NCBI GenBank assembly: GCA_020726335.1
Contig: DYSU01000017.1
Location: 6,720-39,578, forward strand
Direction: 5' to 3'
From: Thiomargarita sp.
Lineage (GTDB): Bacteria; Pseudomonadota; Gammaproteobacteria; Beggiatoales; Beggiatoaceae
Length of the DNA: 32,859 nt
Positions 18,873 to 27,488 of the stretch are shown here, piece after piece (the first letter of the stretch is position 1; each line of letters begins with the position of its first letter). Below the pieces are notes generated by a model. That model was not told where the DNA came from. It saw nothing but the letters and a program-made list of their open reading frames with translations, and did no database searches. Both the position numbers and the translations under genes were made by a program.

Positions 18873-19934
18873 TTAAAACAACAAAGCCACGGTTTTGACT
18901 TGGGCATAAACCCTTTTTTTTGGAACTAAATCCAATAAAACCATTGATTTACGGGTAATGCGCGCTAAAATTAGCACTGAATTGAGCAACAAGCGCACCA
19001 CCACTTGTGCGTTGTCCAATACTTGAATGGCTTCCACTTGGGCGGGAAAAATATTGAGGATGCTGGTGTGTGGCTGTTGGGTTAAAGTCAAGCTGACATC
19101 ACGCGCCAACAGCCGCAAGCGCACCGGTTGGCCAATGGCCAGATTTTTATGCGCCACGCTGAAACGCCCGCCTGCAAAATCAAGATAAGTCAGGTGATAA
19201 TCTGTGTCGTGTGCCGCCACCGTGGCTTCAATCAAACTTTCGGCTTCTTGACTTTGTGCCAAAGGTAAAGCCAAACAAGTGAGCAAGTCATTGATTTTTC
19301 CGACAGCTTGAATTTTTCCTGCGGCCATTAAAGCCAAATAATCGGCAATTTGAGCCACTTCATCGGCACAATGGCTGACATAAATCACGGGAATGGCCAG
19401 TTCTTTGGCCAATGTTTGGATATAGGGCAAAATCTCTTGTTTGCGCGTGGCATCCAACGCCGCCAGCGGTTCATCCATCAACAACACCGACGGACTGACC
19501 GCCAATGCCCGCGCAATCGCCACCCGTTGGCGTTCGCCGCCTGACAATTGCACAGGTTTGCGGGTCAACAGCGGTTCGATGTCCAGCAAAGCAATCACTT
19601 GCGCCAAGCTGATTTTGCGTTGTTTTTTAGCAATACGTTCAAAGCCATAGCACAGATTGCGATAAACGGTTAAATGCGGGAATAAACGGGCTTCTTGAAA
19701 CACATAGCCCAAAGGCCGCCGATGGGTGGGCAAAAAATAACCCGCTTGTTGCCAAACGCAATCACCCAATTGAATATGACCGCTGGCAGGGCGTTCTAAA
19801 CCTGCCAATACGCGCAACAGCGTGGTTTTGCCACAGCCTGACGCGCCAAACAACGCGCTGATACCCGCATCGGGCAAGGTTAAATCAATATCCAGCTTAA
19901 AATCATCGCGTTGCAATTGAAACTGCACAATCAT
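18873..19934 (-). CDS. modC: Molybdate ABC transporter ATP-binding protein ModC (isolated)
   Basis: Encodes 353 residues. The ATPase domain has Walker A GASGCGKTT (30-38), the Q loop VFQEARLFPHLTV, signature LSGGERQRVAIARAL (130-144), Walker B LLMDEPLAALD and switch His in VSHCADE. The C-terminal region from about 230 reads as a MOP/TOBE-like molybdate-binding domain. ModC energises molybdate import with ModB and ModA, but neither gene adjoins: dxs is downstream and a divergent methyltransferase upstream. Of two adjacent ATG codons I chose 19934, because GGGGAG is 5 bases from it and only 2 from the first. A general CysA/PotA-like ATPase is the alternative; length and MOP region favour ModC. 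Confidence 0.85.
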   Translation of the reverse strand: MIVQFQLQRDDFKLDIDLTLPDAGISALFGASGCGKTTLLRVLAGLERPASGHIQLGDCVWQQAGYFLPTHRRPLGYVFQEARLFPHLTVYRNLCYGFERIAKKQRKISLAQVIALLDIEPLLTRKPVQLSGGERQRVAIARALAVSPSVLLMDEPLAALDATRKQEILPYIQTLAKELAIPVIYVSHCADEVAQIADYLALMAAGKIQAVGKINDLLTCLALPLAQSQEAESLIEATVAAHDTDYHLTYLDFAGGRFSVAHKNLAIGQPVRLRLLARDVSLTLTQQPHTSILNIFPAQVEAIQVLDNAQVVVRLLLNSVLILARITRKSMVLLDLVPKKRVYAQVKTVALLF

Positions 19935-20032
19935 CATGGCTCCCCCGCAAAAAGTATTCTTTCCGTTTGGAATAATTATCGCATACCCGTTTTGCCTTAA
20001 TTATTTAACACACAAGAACATGGACGTAAACA

Positions 20033-20887
20033 ATGGCCAAACGAACTGCAAAACAAGAGACAAGAACACCTGAAAGATTAAAAATACATTATCAAATTGA
20101 GAAACAACTGGCCAACCGCTTACACCAAGCGAGCAAAGAACAGCGGAAAACATTATACACCGAAGTTTATAATGAACTGTTTCAACAGGTTGAGGATCAT
20201 CCGCAATTGACCCGCAAAAAAACCGCTGAGGAACAATTTAAAGAAACCGTCAGCGACCCGATTAAAATGCTGCGCCCTTTTTTAACCCGCGACAGCCATT
20301 TTTTGGAAGTGGGTGCGGGTGATTGCGCGTTGTCATTGTATGTTGCCCAACAAGTGCGCCAAGTGTATGCGGTTGATGTCAGCGACACCATTACGAATGG
20401 TATTGAAATTCCTGACAATTTTAAATTAATTTTATCCGATGGTTGCAATATTCCTGTTGTAGAAAACAGCATTGATGTGGTGTATTCCAATCAATTGATG
20501 GAACATTTGCACCCAGACGACGCTTTGGAACAATTATACAATATTTTCAATGTGTTAAAGCCAAACGGGGTTTATTTGTGCATCACCCCCAACCGCTTGA
20601 ATGGGCCACATGATATTTCACGGTATTTTGACCGTGAAGCCACAGGCTTTCACTTAAAAGAATACACGGTAACAGAGCTTAAAGCCTTATTTCAACAAGC
20701 GGGTTTTGCCAAAACCAAGCTGTATGTTGGCGGCGCAAGTCATTATTTTCAATGGCCTGTCTGGCCCACCATTTTTTGCGAAAAGATTTTGCAAAAACTG
20801 CCCTTCAATGGGCGAAAAAAAATTGCCACCCGTCGATTAATCCGTGGTTTCATCAACGTGCGTTTGATCGCGTTTAAATTAAAATGA
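20033..20887 (+). CDS. Class I SAM-dependent methyltransferase
   Basis: Encodes 284 residues. A basic N-terminal helical region of about 85 residues, rich in Lys, Arg and Gln, precedes a Rossmann-type methyltransferase domain. Motif I is FLEVGAGDCALSLY (90-103), post-I VYAVDVS, and a later acidic VVYSNQLMEHLHPDD fits motifs IV-V of the UbiE/type-11 group. The C-terminal part has FNGRKKIATRRLIRG. The substrate cannot be determined; homologues occur near glycan and lipid genes as well as alone. It is a single gene, divergent from modC. Confidence 0.85.
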   Translation: MAKRTAKQETRTPERLKIHYQIEKQLANRLHQASKEQRKTLYTEVYNELFQQVEDHPQLTRKKTAEEQFKETVSDPIKMLRPFLTRDSHFLEVGAGDCALSLYVAQQVRQVYAVDVSDTITNGIEIPDNFKLILSDGCNIPVVENSIDVVYSNQLMEHLHPDDALEQLYNIFNVLKPNGVYLCITPNRLNGPHDISRYFDREATGFHLKEYTVTELKALFQQAGFAKTKLYVGGASHYFQWPVWPTIFCEKILQKLPFNGRKKIATRRLIRGFINVRLIAFKLK

Positions 20888-20943
20888 CTTTGTGCCTTTG
20901 ATGTTCTACACTTAAAAACACCGTTAAACACAGGAGAAAACTC

Positions 20944-21963
20944 ATGCGATACGTTTTAAAATTATTGATGGCAATCAGTGTGTTATTTATCCCTACCGCT
21001 TATGGCTTGGATAAATTTATCGATTTTGCCGACACCAGCGCATTACAATTGAATGGCGCAGCCCAAGTTTTGGCCACGACGGATGGCCAAGTGTTGCGGC
21101 TAACCCCCGCAATCATGTCACAATCAGGCAGCGCGTTCAGCAAAGCCATGGTCAATGCGGCGGATTTCAGCACTTTTTTTAAATTCAGAATCACCGAAGC
21201 AGGCGGCTCGTTGTTTGATTGCAATAAAGACGCGGGTGCAGACGGCATTGTGTTTGTGGTGCAATCGGTCAGCTCCAGCATCGGCGGCGGTGGTGAAGGC
21301 ATTGGCTATAAAGGCATTGGGCAAAGTGTTGGGGTTGAGTTTGATACATGGTGCAATGAAGCCAACCATGACCCCAGTTCCAACCATGTGGCGATTGACC
21401 TCAACGGCGTGGTTGACCACGGCGAAGGTTCGCCTGTCGCGGCCAATGTCGCAGGTCGCTTTGATGACGGCGATGTTTGGTATGCGTGGATTGACTACAA
21501 AGACCGCACCTTAGAAATTCGTGTCAGCCCAAATTTGCAACGCCCTGTTCACGCTACGCTCAGCAATGTGTTGGATATTCCTCAAATTTTAGGTGTAAAC
21601 GATGCTTATGTTGGCTTCACTTCAGGCACGGGCTTGGATTATGGTCATCATGACATCTTGGCTTGGGAATACCGTGATCACTTTGCCCCTGTTGCAGGCG
21701 AATGCAGTGAAGAAATTTTAGCCCAAGTGCGCGAAGAAACCCGCGCCGCTTGTCGTGCAGACCCTGCCTCTTGTGATATTGAAGTCGCAGGCCAAGCCGT
21801 CACCTTAAGCCAAGATTTAAAATTACACATTCCATTGGTGTTATATGATATTGGTTTTGGCATCACCTTGCCCTTGTCAGCAGATTTGTCGTTTGTGCCA
21901 CAAGGCAATAATACCTTCTGGTTCCGCTTGGATGATTTCAAAATATTGGCTACGCCCAAATAA
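20944..21963 (+). CDS. Secreted L-type (legume-like) lectin-domain protein
   Basis: Encodes 339 residues. A signal peptide (cleavage near TAYG before LDKF) is followed by a lectin fold region (about 25-235): DFADTSALQLNGAAQVL, ADGIVFVVQ, VGVEFDTWCN, NHVAIDLNG, YAWIDYKDRTLEIRVS and AYVGFTSGTG are the usual L-type lectin landmarks, including the acidic residues that bind Ca. A second, unassigned C-terminal region contains ECSEEILAQV and CRADPASCDIEV, a CxxDPASC motif seen in proteins of sulfur-oxidising gammaproteobacteria as I recall. The product is probably periplasmic or extracellular and binds carbohydrate. AGGAGA lies 7 bases before the ATG, and a terminator follows at once, so it is a single-gene unit. 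Confidence 0.85.
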   Translation: MRYVLKLLMAISVLFIPTAYGLDKFIDFADTSALQLNGAAQVLATTDGQVLRLTPAIMSQSGSAFSKAMVNAADFSTFFKFRITEAGGSLFDCNKDAGADGIVFVVQSVSSSIGGGGEGIGYKGIGQSVGVEFDTWCNEANHDPSSNHVAIDLNGVVDHGEGSPVAANVAGRFDDGDVWYAWIDYKDRTLEIRVSPNLQRPVHATLSNVLDIPQILGVNDAYVGFTSGTGLDYGHHDILAWEYRDHFAPVAGECSEEILAQVREETRAACRADPASCDIEVAGQAVTLSQDLKLHIPLVLYDIGFGITLPLSADLSFVPQGNNTFWFRLDDFKILATPK

Positions 21964-21982
21964 ACACAGAATGGACTGGCCA

Positions 21983-22019
21983 AAAGCCTGTCAGGTCATC
22001 AGCTTGACAGGTTTTTTTT
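21983..22019 (+). terminator. Intrinsic terminator after the lectin gene
   Basis: Stem CCTGTCA (21987-21993) pairs with TGACAGG (22005-22011) across an 11-base loop, and eight T follow directly. It starts about 20 bases after the lectin stop and ends less than 50 bases before hisC. Confidence 0.9.
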
Positions 22020-22066
22020 GGTCTGTCCTTTTGCTACAATGCCCCTTTTATTTTTGGGTAACAACC

Positions 22067-23140
22067 ATGAATGTGTCGCAATGGATTCGCCCTGAAATAC
22101 GGGACTTATCCGCTTATCATGTTCCCGATGCACAACACCTGATTAAACTGGATGCCATGGAAAATCCGTATCATTGGGATGAACCAACCCTCAAATTGTG
22201 GTTGCAGACCATGGCCAAAACCGCTGTTAATCGTTACCCTGATGCCCATGCGATTGAATTAAAACAACAGCTTAAAAAAAGCATGGTCGTGCCAGAGGGT
22301 TCGGCGACGATTTTAGGCAATGGCTCAGATGAATTGATTCAGATATTGATGCTGGCGATGGCGGGCGATGGCCATAAAATTTTGACCCTAGAACCCAGTT
22401 TTGTGATGTATAAAATGCTGGCCACCATCACAGGCATGGAATACCTTGGCATCTCTTTGAATCAACAAGATTTTTCACTCAATTTGCCTGCGTTTTTGCA
22501 GGCGATTGAACAACACCAACCCGCGTTGATTTTTCTTGCCTACCCCAACAACCCGACAGGCAACTTGTTTGATGTGAGCGCGATTGAACGCATTTTGCGC
22601 GCCGCGCACGGTTTTGTGGTCATTGATGAAGCGTATGCCGCGTTTGCTGACCACAGTTTTATCGACAAATTGCCGTTGTATTCAAATTTATTGGTGATGC
22701 GTACCGTTTCCAAAATAGGGTTGGCGGGTTTGCGTATCGGCTTGTTGGCGGGCGCGCCCGATGTTATTGCCGAATTGGAAAAAGTGCGCTTACCCTATAA
22801 TATCAATGTGTTATCTCAAGTCACCGCATTGTTTGCCTTACAACAAGCCCCTTTAGCACAACAAACGGCACAAATTTGCCACGACCGACAACAGCTTTTT
22901 GCCGAACTGACTCAACTCAGAGGTGTTGCGGTTTGGCCAAGCCAAGCCAATTTTTTGTTGTTGCGCGTCAACCACGCACAACAGGTTTTTAACCAATTGA
23001 AACAACAGGGTATTTTGATCAAAAATTTACACGGCAGTCATCCGCTGTTAGACAACTGCTTGCGGGTGACTGTGGGTAAACCTGAAGAAAATCAACAATT
23101 TTTAACCGCTTTACGCGAAATTGTGGCCAACCATGGTTGA
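22067..23140 (+). CDS. hisC: Histidinol-phosphate aminotransferase
   Basis: Encodes 357 residues of a PLP class II aminotransferase. HisC converts imidazole-acetol phosphate and glutamate to histidinol phosphate. IRDLSAYHVP, LDAMENPY and NRYPDAHA begin the protein as in HisC; ILGNGSDELIQ, YPNNPTGN (Asn161), VIDEAYAAF (Asp187, Tyr190) and the Schiff-base Lys216 (RTVSKIGLAGLRIG) complete the active site. The ATG at 22067 lies past the lectin terminator; the same frame stays open further upstream but runs through the lectin gene. A weak -10 (TACAAT, 22035-22040) precedes it. Overlap with kdsD is short or absent depending on the kdsD start. Confidence 0.94.
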   Translation: MNVSQWIRPEIRDLSAYHVPDAQHLIKLDAMENPYHWDEPTLKLWLQTMAKTAVNRYPDAHAIELKQQLKKSMVVPEGSATILGNGSDELIQILMLAMAGDGHKILTLEPSFVMYKMLATITGMEYLGISLNQQDFSLNLPAFLQAIEQHQPALIFLAYPNNPTGNLFDVSAIERILRAAHGFVVIDEAYAAFADHSFIDKLPLYSNLLVMRTVSKIGLAGLRIGLLAGAPDVIAELEKVRLPYNINVLSQVTALFALQQAPLAQQTAQICHDRQQLFAELTQLRGVAVWPSQANFLLLRVNHAQQVFNQLKQQGILIKNLHGSHPLLDNCLRVTVGKPEENQQFLTALREIVANHG

Positions 23141-23153
23141 CAGGCAACAACTC

Positions 23154-24137
23154 ATGACGTTGACCGCCATACAAAAAGAAAAATTGATTCAAGTGGGTTT
23201 GTCGGTCATCGACATCGAAAGCCAAGCGGTGGCGCGCTTGCGTCGCTCAATTGATGACCATTTTGCCCAAGCGTGTCAATATCTGTTGGCTTGTCAAGGT
23301 CGGGTGGTGGTCATCGGCATGGGTAAATCAGGCCACATCGGCGGGAAAATCGCCGCCACCTTGGCCAGCACAGGCACGCCTGCGTTTTTTGTGCATCCTG
23401 CCGAAGCGTGTCATGGCGATTTGGGCATGATTACCGATCAAGATGTGGTGTTGGCCTTGTCCAATTCAGGCAATACCAGTGAAATTTTGCAATTATTGCC
23501 CTTAATCAAACGCTTAGCCATTCCGCTTATCAGTTTGACGGGCGATGTGCAATCAACTTTGGCGCGTGCCGCCACGGTCAATATGGATGTCGGGGTAGAA
23601 AAAGAAGCCTGCCCTTTGGGGCTTGCGCCAACTGCCAGCACCACCGCCGCCTTGGTGATGGGCGATGCGTTGGCGGTTGCCTTGCTCAAAATTCGTGGTT
23701 TCAGCGCGGATGACTTTGCTTTTTCGCATCCTGCGGGTCGCTTGGGTAAACGTTTGTGGTTGCAGGTGGGCGATTTGATGCACCATGGTGAGCGCGTGCC
23801 GAAAGTGTTGGATAACACGCCGCTGGATGAAACCTTGCTGGAAATGAGCCGCAAAGGCTTGGGATTGAGCGCGGTTGTCGATGCGGATAATCGGTTGCTG
23901 GGCATTTTCACCGATGGCGATTTACGCCGCACGCTGGATTTTGGCTATAATGTTCATCAAACCACCATCAATCAAGTGATGAGCCAAAAACCCAAAACGG
24001 TCAAAGCCAACGAATTGGCGATTAATGCGCTGGATTTGATGCAACGCCATAAAATCAGCGGTTTATTGGTGGTTGATGACAGGCACCATTTAATCGGCGC
24101 GCTACACATGCACGATTTGTTGCGGGCAGGGTTGTGA
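23154..24137 (+). CDS. kdsD: D-arabinose 5-phosphate isomerase KdsD
   Basis: Encodes 327 residues from the ATG at 23154, the same size as E. coli KdsD. It interconverts ribulose 5-phosphate and arabinose 5-phosphate for KDO synthesis in lipopolysaccharide. The SIS domain (1-190) has VVVIGMGKSGHIGGKIAATL, STGTPAFFVHPAEACHGDLG, LSNSGNTSEILQL and KEACPLGLAPTAST. Two CBS domains follow (about 205-325), with IFTDGDLRRTLD and ALHMHDLLRAG. An in-frame ATG at 23133 overlaps hisC but has no ribosome site, whereas AGG lies 9 bases before 23154. Other kds and lpt genes are not adjacent. Confidence 0.95.
   Translation: MTLTAIQKEKLIQVGLSVIDIESQAVARLRRSIDDHFAQACQYLLACQGRVVVIGMGKSGHIGGKIAATLASTGTPAFFVHPAEACHGDLGMITDQDVVLALSNSGNTSEILQLLPLIKRLAIPLISLTGDVQSTLARAATVNMDVGVEKEACPLGLAPTASTTAALVMGDALAVALLKIRGFSADDFAFSHPAGRLGKRLWLQVGDLMHHGERVPKVLDNTPLDETLLEMSRKGLGLSAVVDADNRLLGIFTDGDLRRTLDFGYNVHQTTINQVMSQKPKTVKANELAINALDLMQRHKISGLLVVDDRHHLIGALHMHDLLRAGL
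24042..24061. other. No feature: plain kdsD coding sequence (placeholder correction; see 24142-24161)
   Basis: This stretch lies inside kdsD and holds nothing beyond its coding sequence. The palindrome discussed below is at 24142-24161. Confidence 0.05.
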
Positions 24138-24141
24138 AGCA

Positions 24142-24161
24142 TTCCCGCTCACGCGGGAAAA
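24142..24161. repeat. Perfect GC-rich hairpin between convergent kdsD and the GldG-like gene
   Basis: TTCCCGC (24143-24149) and GCGGGAA (24154-24160) are exact complements around a TCAC loop. It sits 5 bases after the kdsD stop and 14 before the end of the convergent GldG-like gene. There is no T run on either strand, so it may be a bidirectional mRNA 3'-end stabiliser or attenuating hairpin, or a copy of a dispersed repeat. The form ATTCCC-N8-GGGAA is close to the neisserial dRS3 pattern, which may be chance. Confidence 0.6.
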
Positions 24162-24173
24162 GGGCGGCCCAGC

Positions 24174-26099
24174 TTATGTTTGTCTGCGCCGTCCGCTGCT
24201 GTAGATGCCGAGAAAAATGCCACCAAAACTGATCAGCAAGGGCATTAAACCGATGTTGATAAATTTCATGGTGCCTTCCAAACCTTCGATGTCTTTTTGC
24301 AATTCGTGTTGCACTTGACGCAGTTCTTTGCGAATTTTCAGTTGTTCCGCACGAAAACCGCTGATGGCTTGCTGTTGTTCTAAGCTCAGTTTGAGTAGGC
24401 CACTGTCTTGTTTTTGGTTTTGCAACTCATTGATTTTCTGTTCAGTTTGGGTTAAACGCGCTTGCAGTTCTTTTTCTTTGGCACGAAATTTTTGTTCTGC
24501 CGCCCGTTTGATTTCCGCCACTTTGGTGAACGGACGGTCGGCATTGCCGCGATTGCGCACGCTGATTAAGTCACTGCTACCGCTCAAGTTGTCCAGCGCG
24601 TTGACCACAAAACTGGCGTTGGCGGCGTTGGGAATGGCGACGCGTTGGCCAAGGAAGTTTTGTACTTGCACCCAAAATTGATCTTCCAGCATATCGGTGT
24701 CGGCAATGACAATCACGCTGGCATTTTCTTTGGCTTCTTTCAAAGCAGGTGTTTTGTCGTCTTCTTTGCTTTCTTTGTCTTTGTCATCGGCTTTTTCAGC
24801 TTTGGGTTTGCCATCAGGAAACGCAGTTTTGAATTTGCCTGTCACTCTGGCCGCAATGATAAAATCTTGGCCTTCGGCTTTGAAATCTTGCGCCAAAGCA
24901 ACAGGGTCAGCCAACATGCCCAGTTTGCTGGTGTCAACTTGCATTGCGCTATCGCCTGAATGCAACAGCGGTGTGACGGTAAAGCCCGTGTTTTCTTTGG
25001 CGATTAAACGGCCTGCCGAAGCCACGCCGATGGCTTCTAAATGGGCGGTGATGATGTCTTCGCTGTTCATGTTGTCTTCATTCAAAGTCAGCCACACAGG
25101 GTAATCAATGACCACACTGCGCCCGTCTTTATTGGCACGCACTTTTTTCGCGGTTTTCATGTCGCCCACCACTTTGCCCGATACCAGTTCTAAACCCCAA
25201 GCCGTCAGCAATTTATCCAGCTCGGAATTGCGTGGGGCTTGCATGGCGGCAAACGGATTTTTTGGGTCGCTCGTGGGTTGGTCGGCTTCAGAATAGGGGT
25301 CAACAAACACCAAGGTGTGGCCGCCTTTCAATACATATTGGTCAATCGCATATAACGTGCGCTCGGTCAAACCTTTGGGATGCACCAGCATCAACACATC
25401 AATGTCGGCAGGAATTTGCTCGCTGTCGGTTGCCAAAGTCTGCACGTCAAACAACTCATTGATTTGACTTACAATCATCCAAGGTTGTTGTGTTTCGCTT
25501 TGTTGCATGAAAGAGGCGGGATCGCCTTGAATGGGCAAAGCACTCATGATGCCGACCACCCGTTTTTTGGGATAAGCCAAGCGGTAAATCAATTGGGTGA
25601 TGTCATATTCTAAAAATTCTTCGCGGTTGGGTTGGAAGAAAGTGATGGTTTCTTCATCATCAATGGCATTGTTGCCAACCAAACCAAAATAAAACGTGGT
25701 GTTGGCTGTATCCACGGCTACGCCTTGTAAACCATAGCCCACGGCGCGGTCTTCTTCTTCGGAAAAAGGTTCTGGGTCAAGGATTTGCAATACGATTTTG
25801 CCTTGGGCTTCGCGTTGGTATTCTTCCAACAGCTCTTTGACCCGAACAGTATAATTGCTGATACCCGTCAACGTGGTGGCCAGTTTTTCCGACACATAAA
25901 AGCGCAACGTGATGGGTTCAGGCAAACTTTGCACGATGTTTTTTGAGCCTTGCGACAACGTATAAATGTTGCCGTCGGTTAAATCCGCCCGTACCGATTT
26001 GAACAACACATTGCTGAGGATGTTGACCGTCAAAAATAAAGCGAGTGCCACCAGTAAGCCACTGCCTGCCAACAGTTTTTTCATTGCTATTGTTTTCAT
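24174..26099 (-). CDS. GldG-like auxiliary subunit of an ABC transporter
   Basis: Encodes 641 residues. A membrane anchor (about 8-28) is followed by RADLTDGNIYTLSQGSKNIV, the typical opening of the Gld/ABC_transp_aux family, and a large extracytoplasmic domain with LRFYVSEKL, KEVV-like beta segments and VLMLVHPKGLTERTLYAIDQ. A Lys/Asp/Glu-rich insert (about 435-460) interrupts it. A coiled coil (about 540-605) and a final membrane helix (about 612-632) end the protein. The family, named from gliding GldG, accompanies a two-gene ABC exporter in many non-gliding bacteria, with unknown substrate. The ATG is one base after the permease stop; a second ATG at 26084 is possible. Confidence 0.85.
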   Translation of the reverse strand: MKTIAMKKLLAGSGLLVALALFLTVNILSNVLFKSVRADLTDGNIYTLSQGSKNIVQSLPEPITLRFYVSEKLATTLTGISNYTVRVKELLEEYQREAQGKIVLQILDPEPFSEEEDRAVGYGLQGVAVDTANTTFYFGLVGNNAIDDEETITFFQPNREEFLEYDITQLIYRLAYPKKRVVGIMSALPIQGDPASFMQQSETQQPWMIVSQINELFDVQTLATDSEQIPADIDVLMLVHPKGLTERTLYAIDQYVLKGGHTLVFVDPYSEADQPTSDPKNPFAAMQAPRNSELDKLLTAWGLELVSGKVVGDMKTAKKVRANKDGRSVVIDYPVWLTLNEDNMNSEDIITAHLEAIGVASAGRLIAKENTGFTVTPLLHSGDSAMQVDTSKLGMLADPVALAQDFKAEGQDFIIAARVTGKFKTAFPDGKPKAEKADDKDKESKEDDKTPALKEAKENASVIVIADTDMLEDQFWVQVQNFLGQRVAIPNAANASFVVNALDNLSGSSDLISVRNRGNADRPFTKVAEIKRAAEQKFRAKEKELQARLTQTEQKINELQNQKQDSGLLKLSLEQQQAISGFRAEQLKIRKELRQVQHELQKDIEGLEGTMKFINIGLMPLLISFGGIFLGIYSSGRRRQT

Positions 26100-26100
26100 G

Positions 26101-26838
26101 CTAATCTGCCTTTTTCATTTCAATCATCAATACGGTTGCGAACAACCAAAACGCCATCAACGAAACAAAATAAATGAGGTCGCGCACATCAATCACCCCT
26201 TTGCTGATGGCATTAAAATGGGTGAGAAAACTCAAAGAACTGATGGCGTTTAACAAAATTTGCGGCAACCAGCCTGTGAAAAAATCCAACACCATCGGGA
26301 AACCGCTGAGAATGAACAACAAACACACCACTACGCTGAGAATAAACGCAATCACTTGGTTTTTGGTCAATGCCGACATACACGAACCGATGGCCAAAAA
26401 ACCGCCCGCCATCAACAAACTGCCCAAATAACCCGCGAAAATCACCGAATTATCAGGATCACCCAAATAATTGACCGTTATCCACATCGGGAAGGTTAAA
26501 AACAACGCAATCGCGGTAAATGCCCATGCGGCCAAAAATTTGCCCAACACCGCATCCCAGAGCGTGATGGGCAAGGTCAACAACAATTCAATTGAGCCGC
26601 TTTTGCGCTCCTCTGCCCACAAACGCATGGCCAACGCGGGAATCAAAAACAAGTATAACCACGGATGAAAATTAAAAAATGGCATTAAATCCGCCTGTCC
26701 GTGGGCAAAAAAACTGCCCAGATAAAACGTAAAAATACCGCTGAGCAGCAGAAAAATCACAATAAAAACATAGGCAATCGGCGTGGCGAAATAACTGAAT
26801 AATTCACGCTGAAAAAGCACGGTTAGGTTGTTTTGCAT
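26101..26838 (-). CDS. ABC-2 type permease, GldF-like
   Basis: Encodes 245 residues with about six hydrophobic helices. The opening (NLTVLFQRELFSYFATPIAY) and WAEERKSGSIELLLTLPI are hallmarks of ABC-2 permeases of the GldF/NosY group. It should pair with the ATPase encoded at 27489-28439 and with the GldG-like subunit downstream. The ATG at 26838 is supported by GAGG 11 bases upstream, which lies just after the PIN toxin stop. The longer in-frame reading to 26907 would overlap the toxin gene. The substrate is not known. Confidence 0.88.
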   Translation of the reverse strand: MQNNLTVLFQRELFSYFATPIAYVFIVIFLLLSGIFTFYLGSFFAHGQADLMPFFNFHPWLYLFLIPALAMRLWAEERKSGSIELLLTLPITLWDAVLGKFLAAWAFTAIALFLTFPMWITVNYLGDPDNSVIFAGYLGSLLMAGGFLAIGSCMSALTKNQVIAFILSVVVCLLFILSGFPMVLDFFTGWLPQILLNAISSLSFLTHFNAISKGVIDVRDLIYFVSLMAFWLFATVLMIEMKKAD

Positions 26839-26857
26839 ATTAAATAAATCCTCGTTA

Positions 26858-27229
26858 TTACAATGATATAACTGGGTTGATGACATTGAAGTTTTCAATC
26901 CAGTCAAAATCTTTAGTATTGGCAGTGACCAATGTATATTTATGAATTAATGCAGTTGCACCAATTAAGGCATCGCCTAAAGACATTTTACGTTGTTGAC
27001 GTAATTGAATTGCCTGTTCAATAATTGTGTCAGACAATGGTAATATTGGGAAACTATTAAAAAACAGTTCCAATTTTTGTTGTTTATCCCTGGTTAATTG
27101 ATGATAACCTAAAACTTCAATTTTACTGATTATAGAAATAATGGGTAGCTGCTGCTGTGCCAAAAAAGACCGCACCATATCATATTCAGGCTCTGTCGCA
27201 TAAATAATAATATTACTGTCTAATAACAT
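26858..27229 (-). CDS. PIN-domain toxin, VapC-like
   Basis: Encodes 123 residues of the PIN RNase fold. The acidic catalytic residues are present: Asp4 (LLDSNIIIYA), Glu38 (ISKIEVLGY), Asp86 (SLGDALIGATAL) and Asp107 (TANTKDFDW). VapC toxins cleave tRNA or rRNA until neutralised by a VapB-type antitoxin; the small gene 3 bases upstream fits that role. The pair lies inside the ABC exporter operon, 19 bases before the permease start. The protein looks intact and likely active. Base use is more AT-rich than the flanking ABC genes, consistent with acquisition. Confidence 0.88.
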   Translation of the reverse strand: MLLDSNIIIYATEPEYDMVRSFLAQQQLPIISIISKIEVLGYHQLTRDKQQKLELFFNSFPILPLSDTIIEQAIQLRQQRKMSLGDALIGATALIHKYTLVTANTKDFDWIENFNVINPVISL

Positions 27230-27232
27230 TAT

Positions 27233-27481
27233 TTAACCATTTCTAAATGGAAGTTTACGGTCTTGGCGCATTTCACGTTGCCATGCAATGGGATCTTTAA
27301 TGCCCAAACCACCATTATCAGCAATGTCTTGTAGCATTTTTACCATTTTTTGCCCTTGTGACAATGTTGATTTTTCTTTTTTCTGCACATGAGGAAATTG
27401 GCAAATAATGTTAAAAACCAAGTCCAAATATTTTTCATCAAGTTGATCAATTTCAGCCTTTAATTGCGTTCTTGCAATCAT
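27233..27481 (-). CDS. Antitoxin of the PIN-domain toxin
   Basis: Encodes 82 residues, not matched confidently to a named antitoxin family. The N-terminal part (IARTQLKAEIDQLDEKYLDL, then VFNIICQF) is helical and resembles the N-terminal domain of DUF2281-like antitoxins. A basic stretch and a C-terminal tail (WQREMRQDRKLPFRNG) could occupy the toxin active site. AGGTGAG lies just before the ATG at 27481, partly inside the 7-base gap after the ABC ATPase stop. It therefore reads as a regular operon member. Antitoxin identity rests mainly on size and position before the PIN gene. Confidence 0.75.
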   Translation of the reverse strand: MIARTQLKAEIDQLDEKYLDLVFNIICQFPHVQKKEKSTLSQGQKMVKMLQDIADNGGLGIKDPIAWQREMRQDRKLPFRNG

Positions 27482-27488
27482 ATCTCAC

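Noticed and set aside
23438-23932. Open frame of 164 codons on the minus strand
   Set aside because: It lies wholly inside kdsD and is Ser/Lys-rich low-complexity sequence with no ribosome site.
24042-24061. Listed in the feature table as a placeholder
   Set aside because: Nothing but kdsD coding sequence is present; the real hairpin is at 24142-24161.
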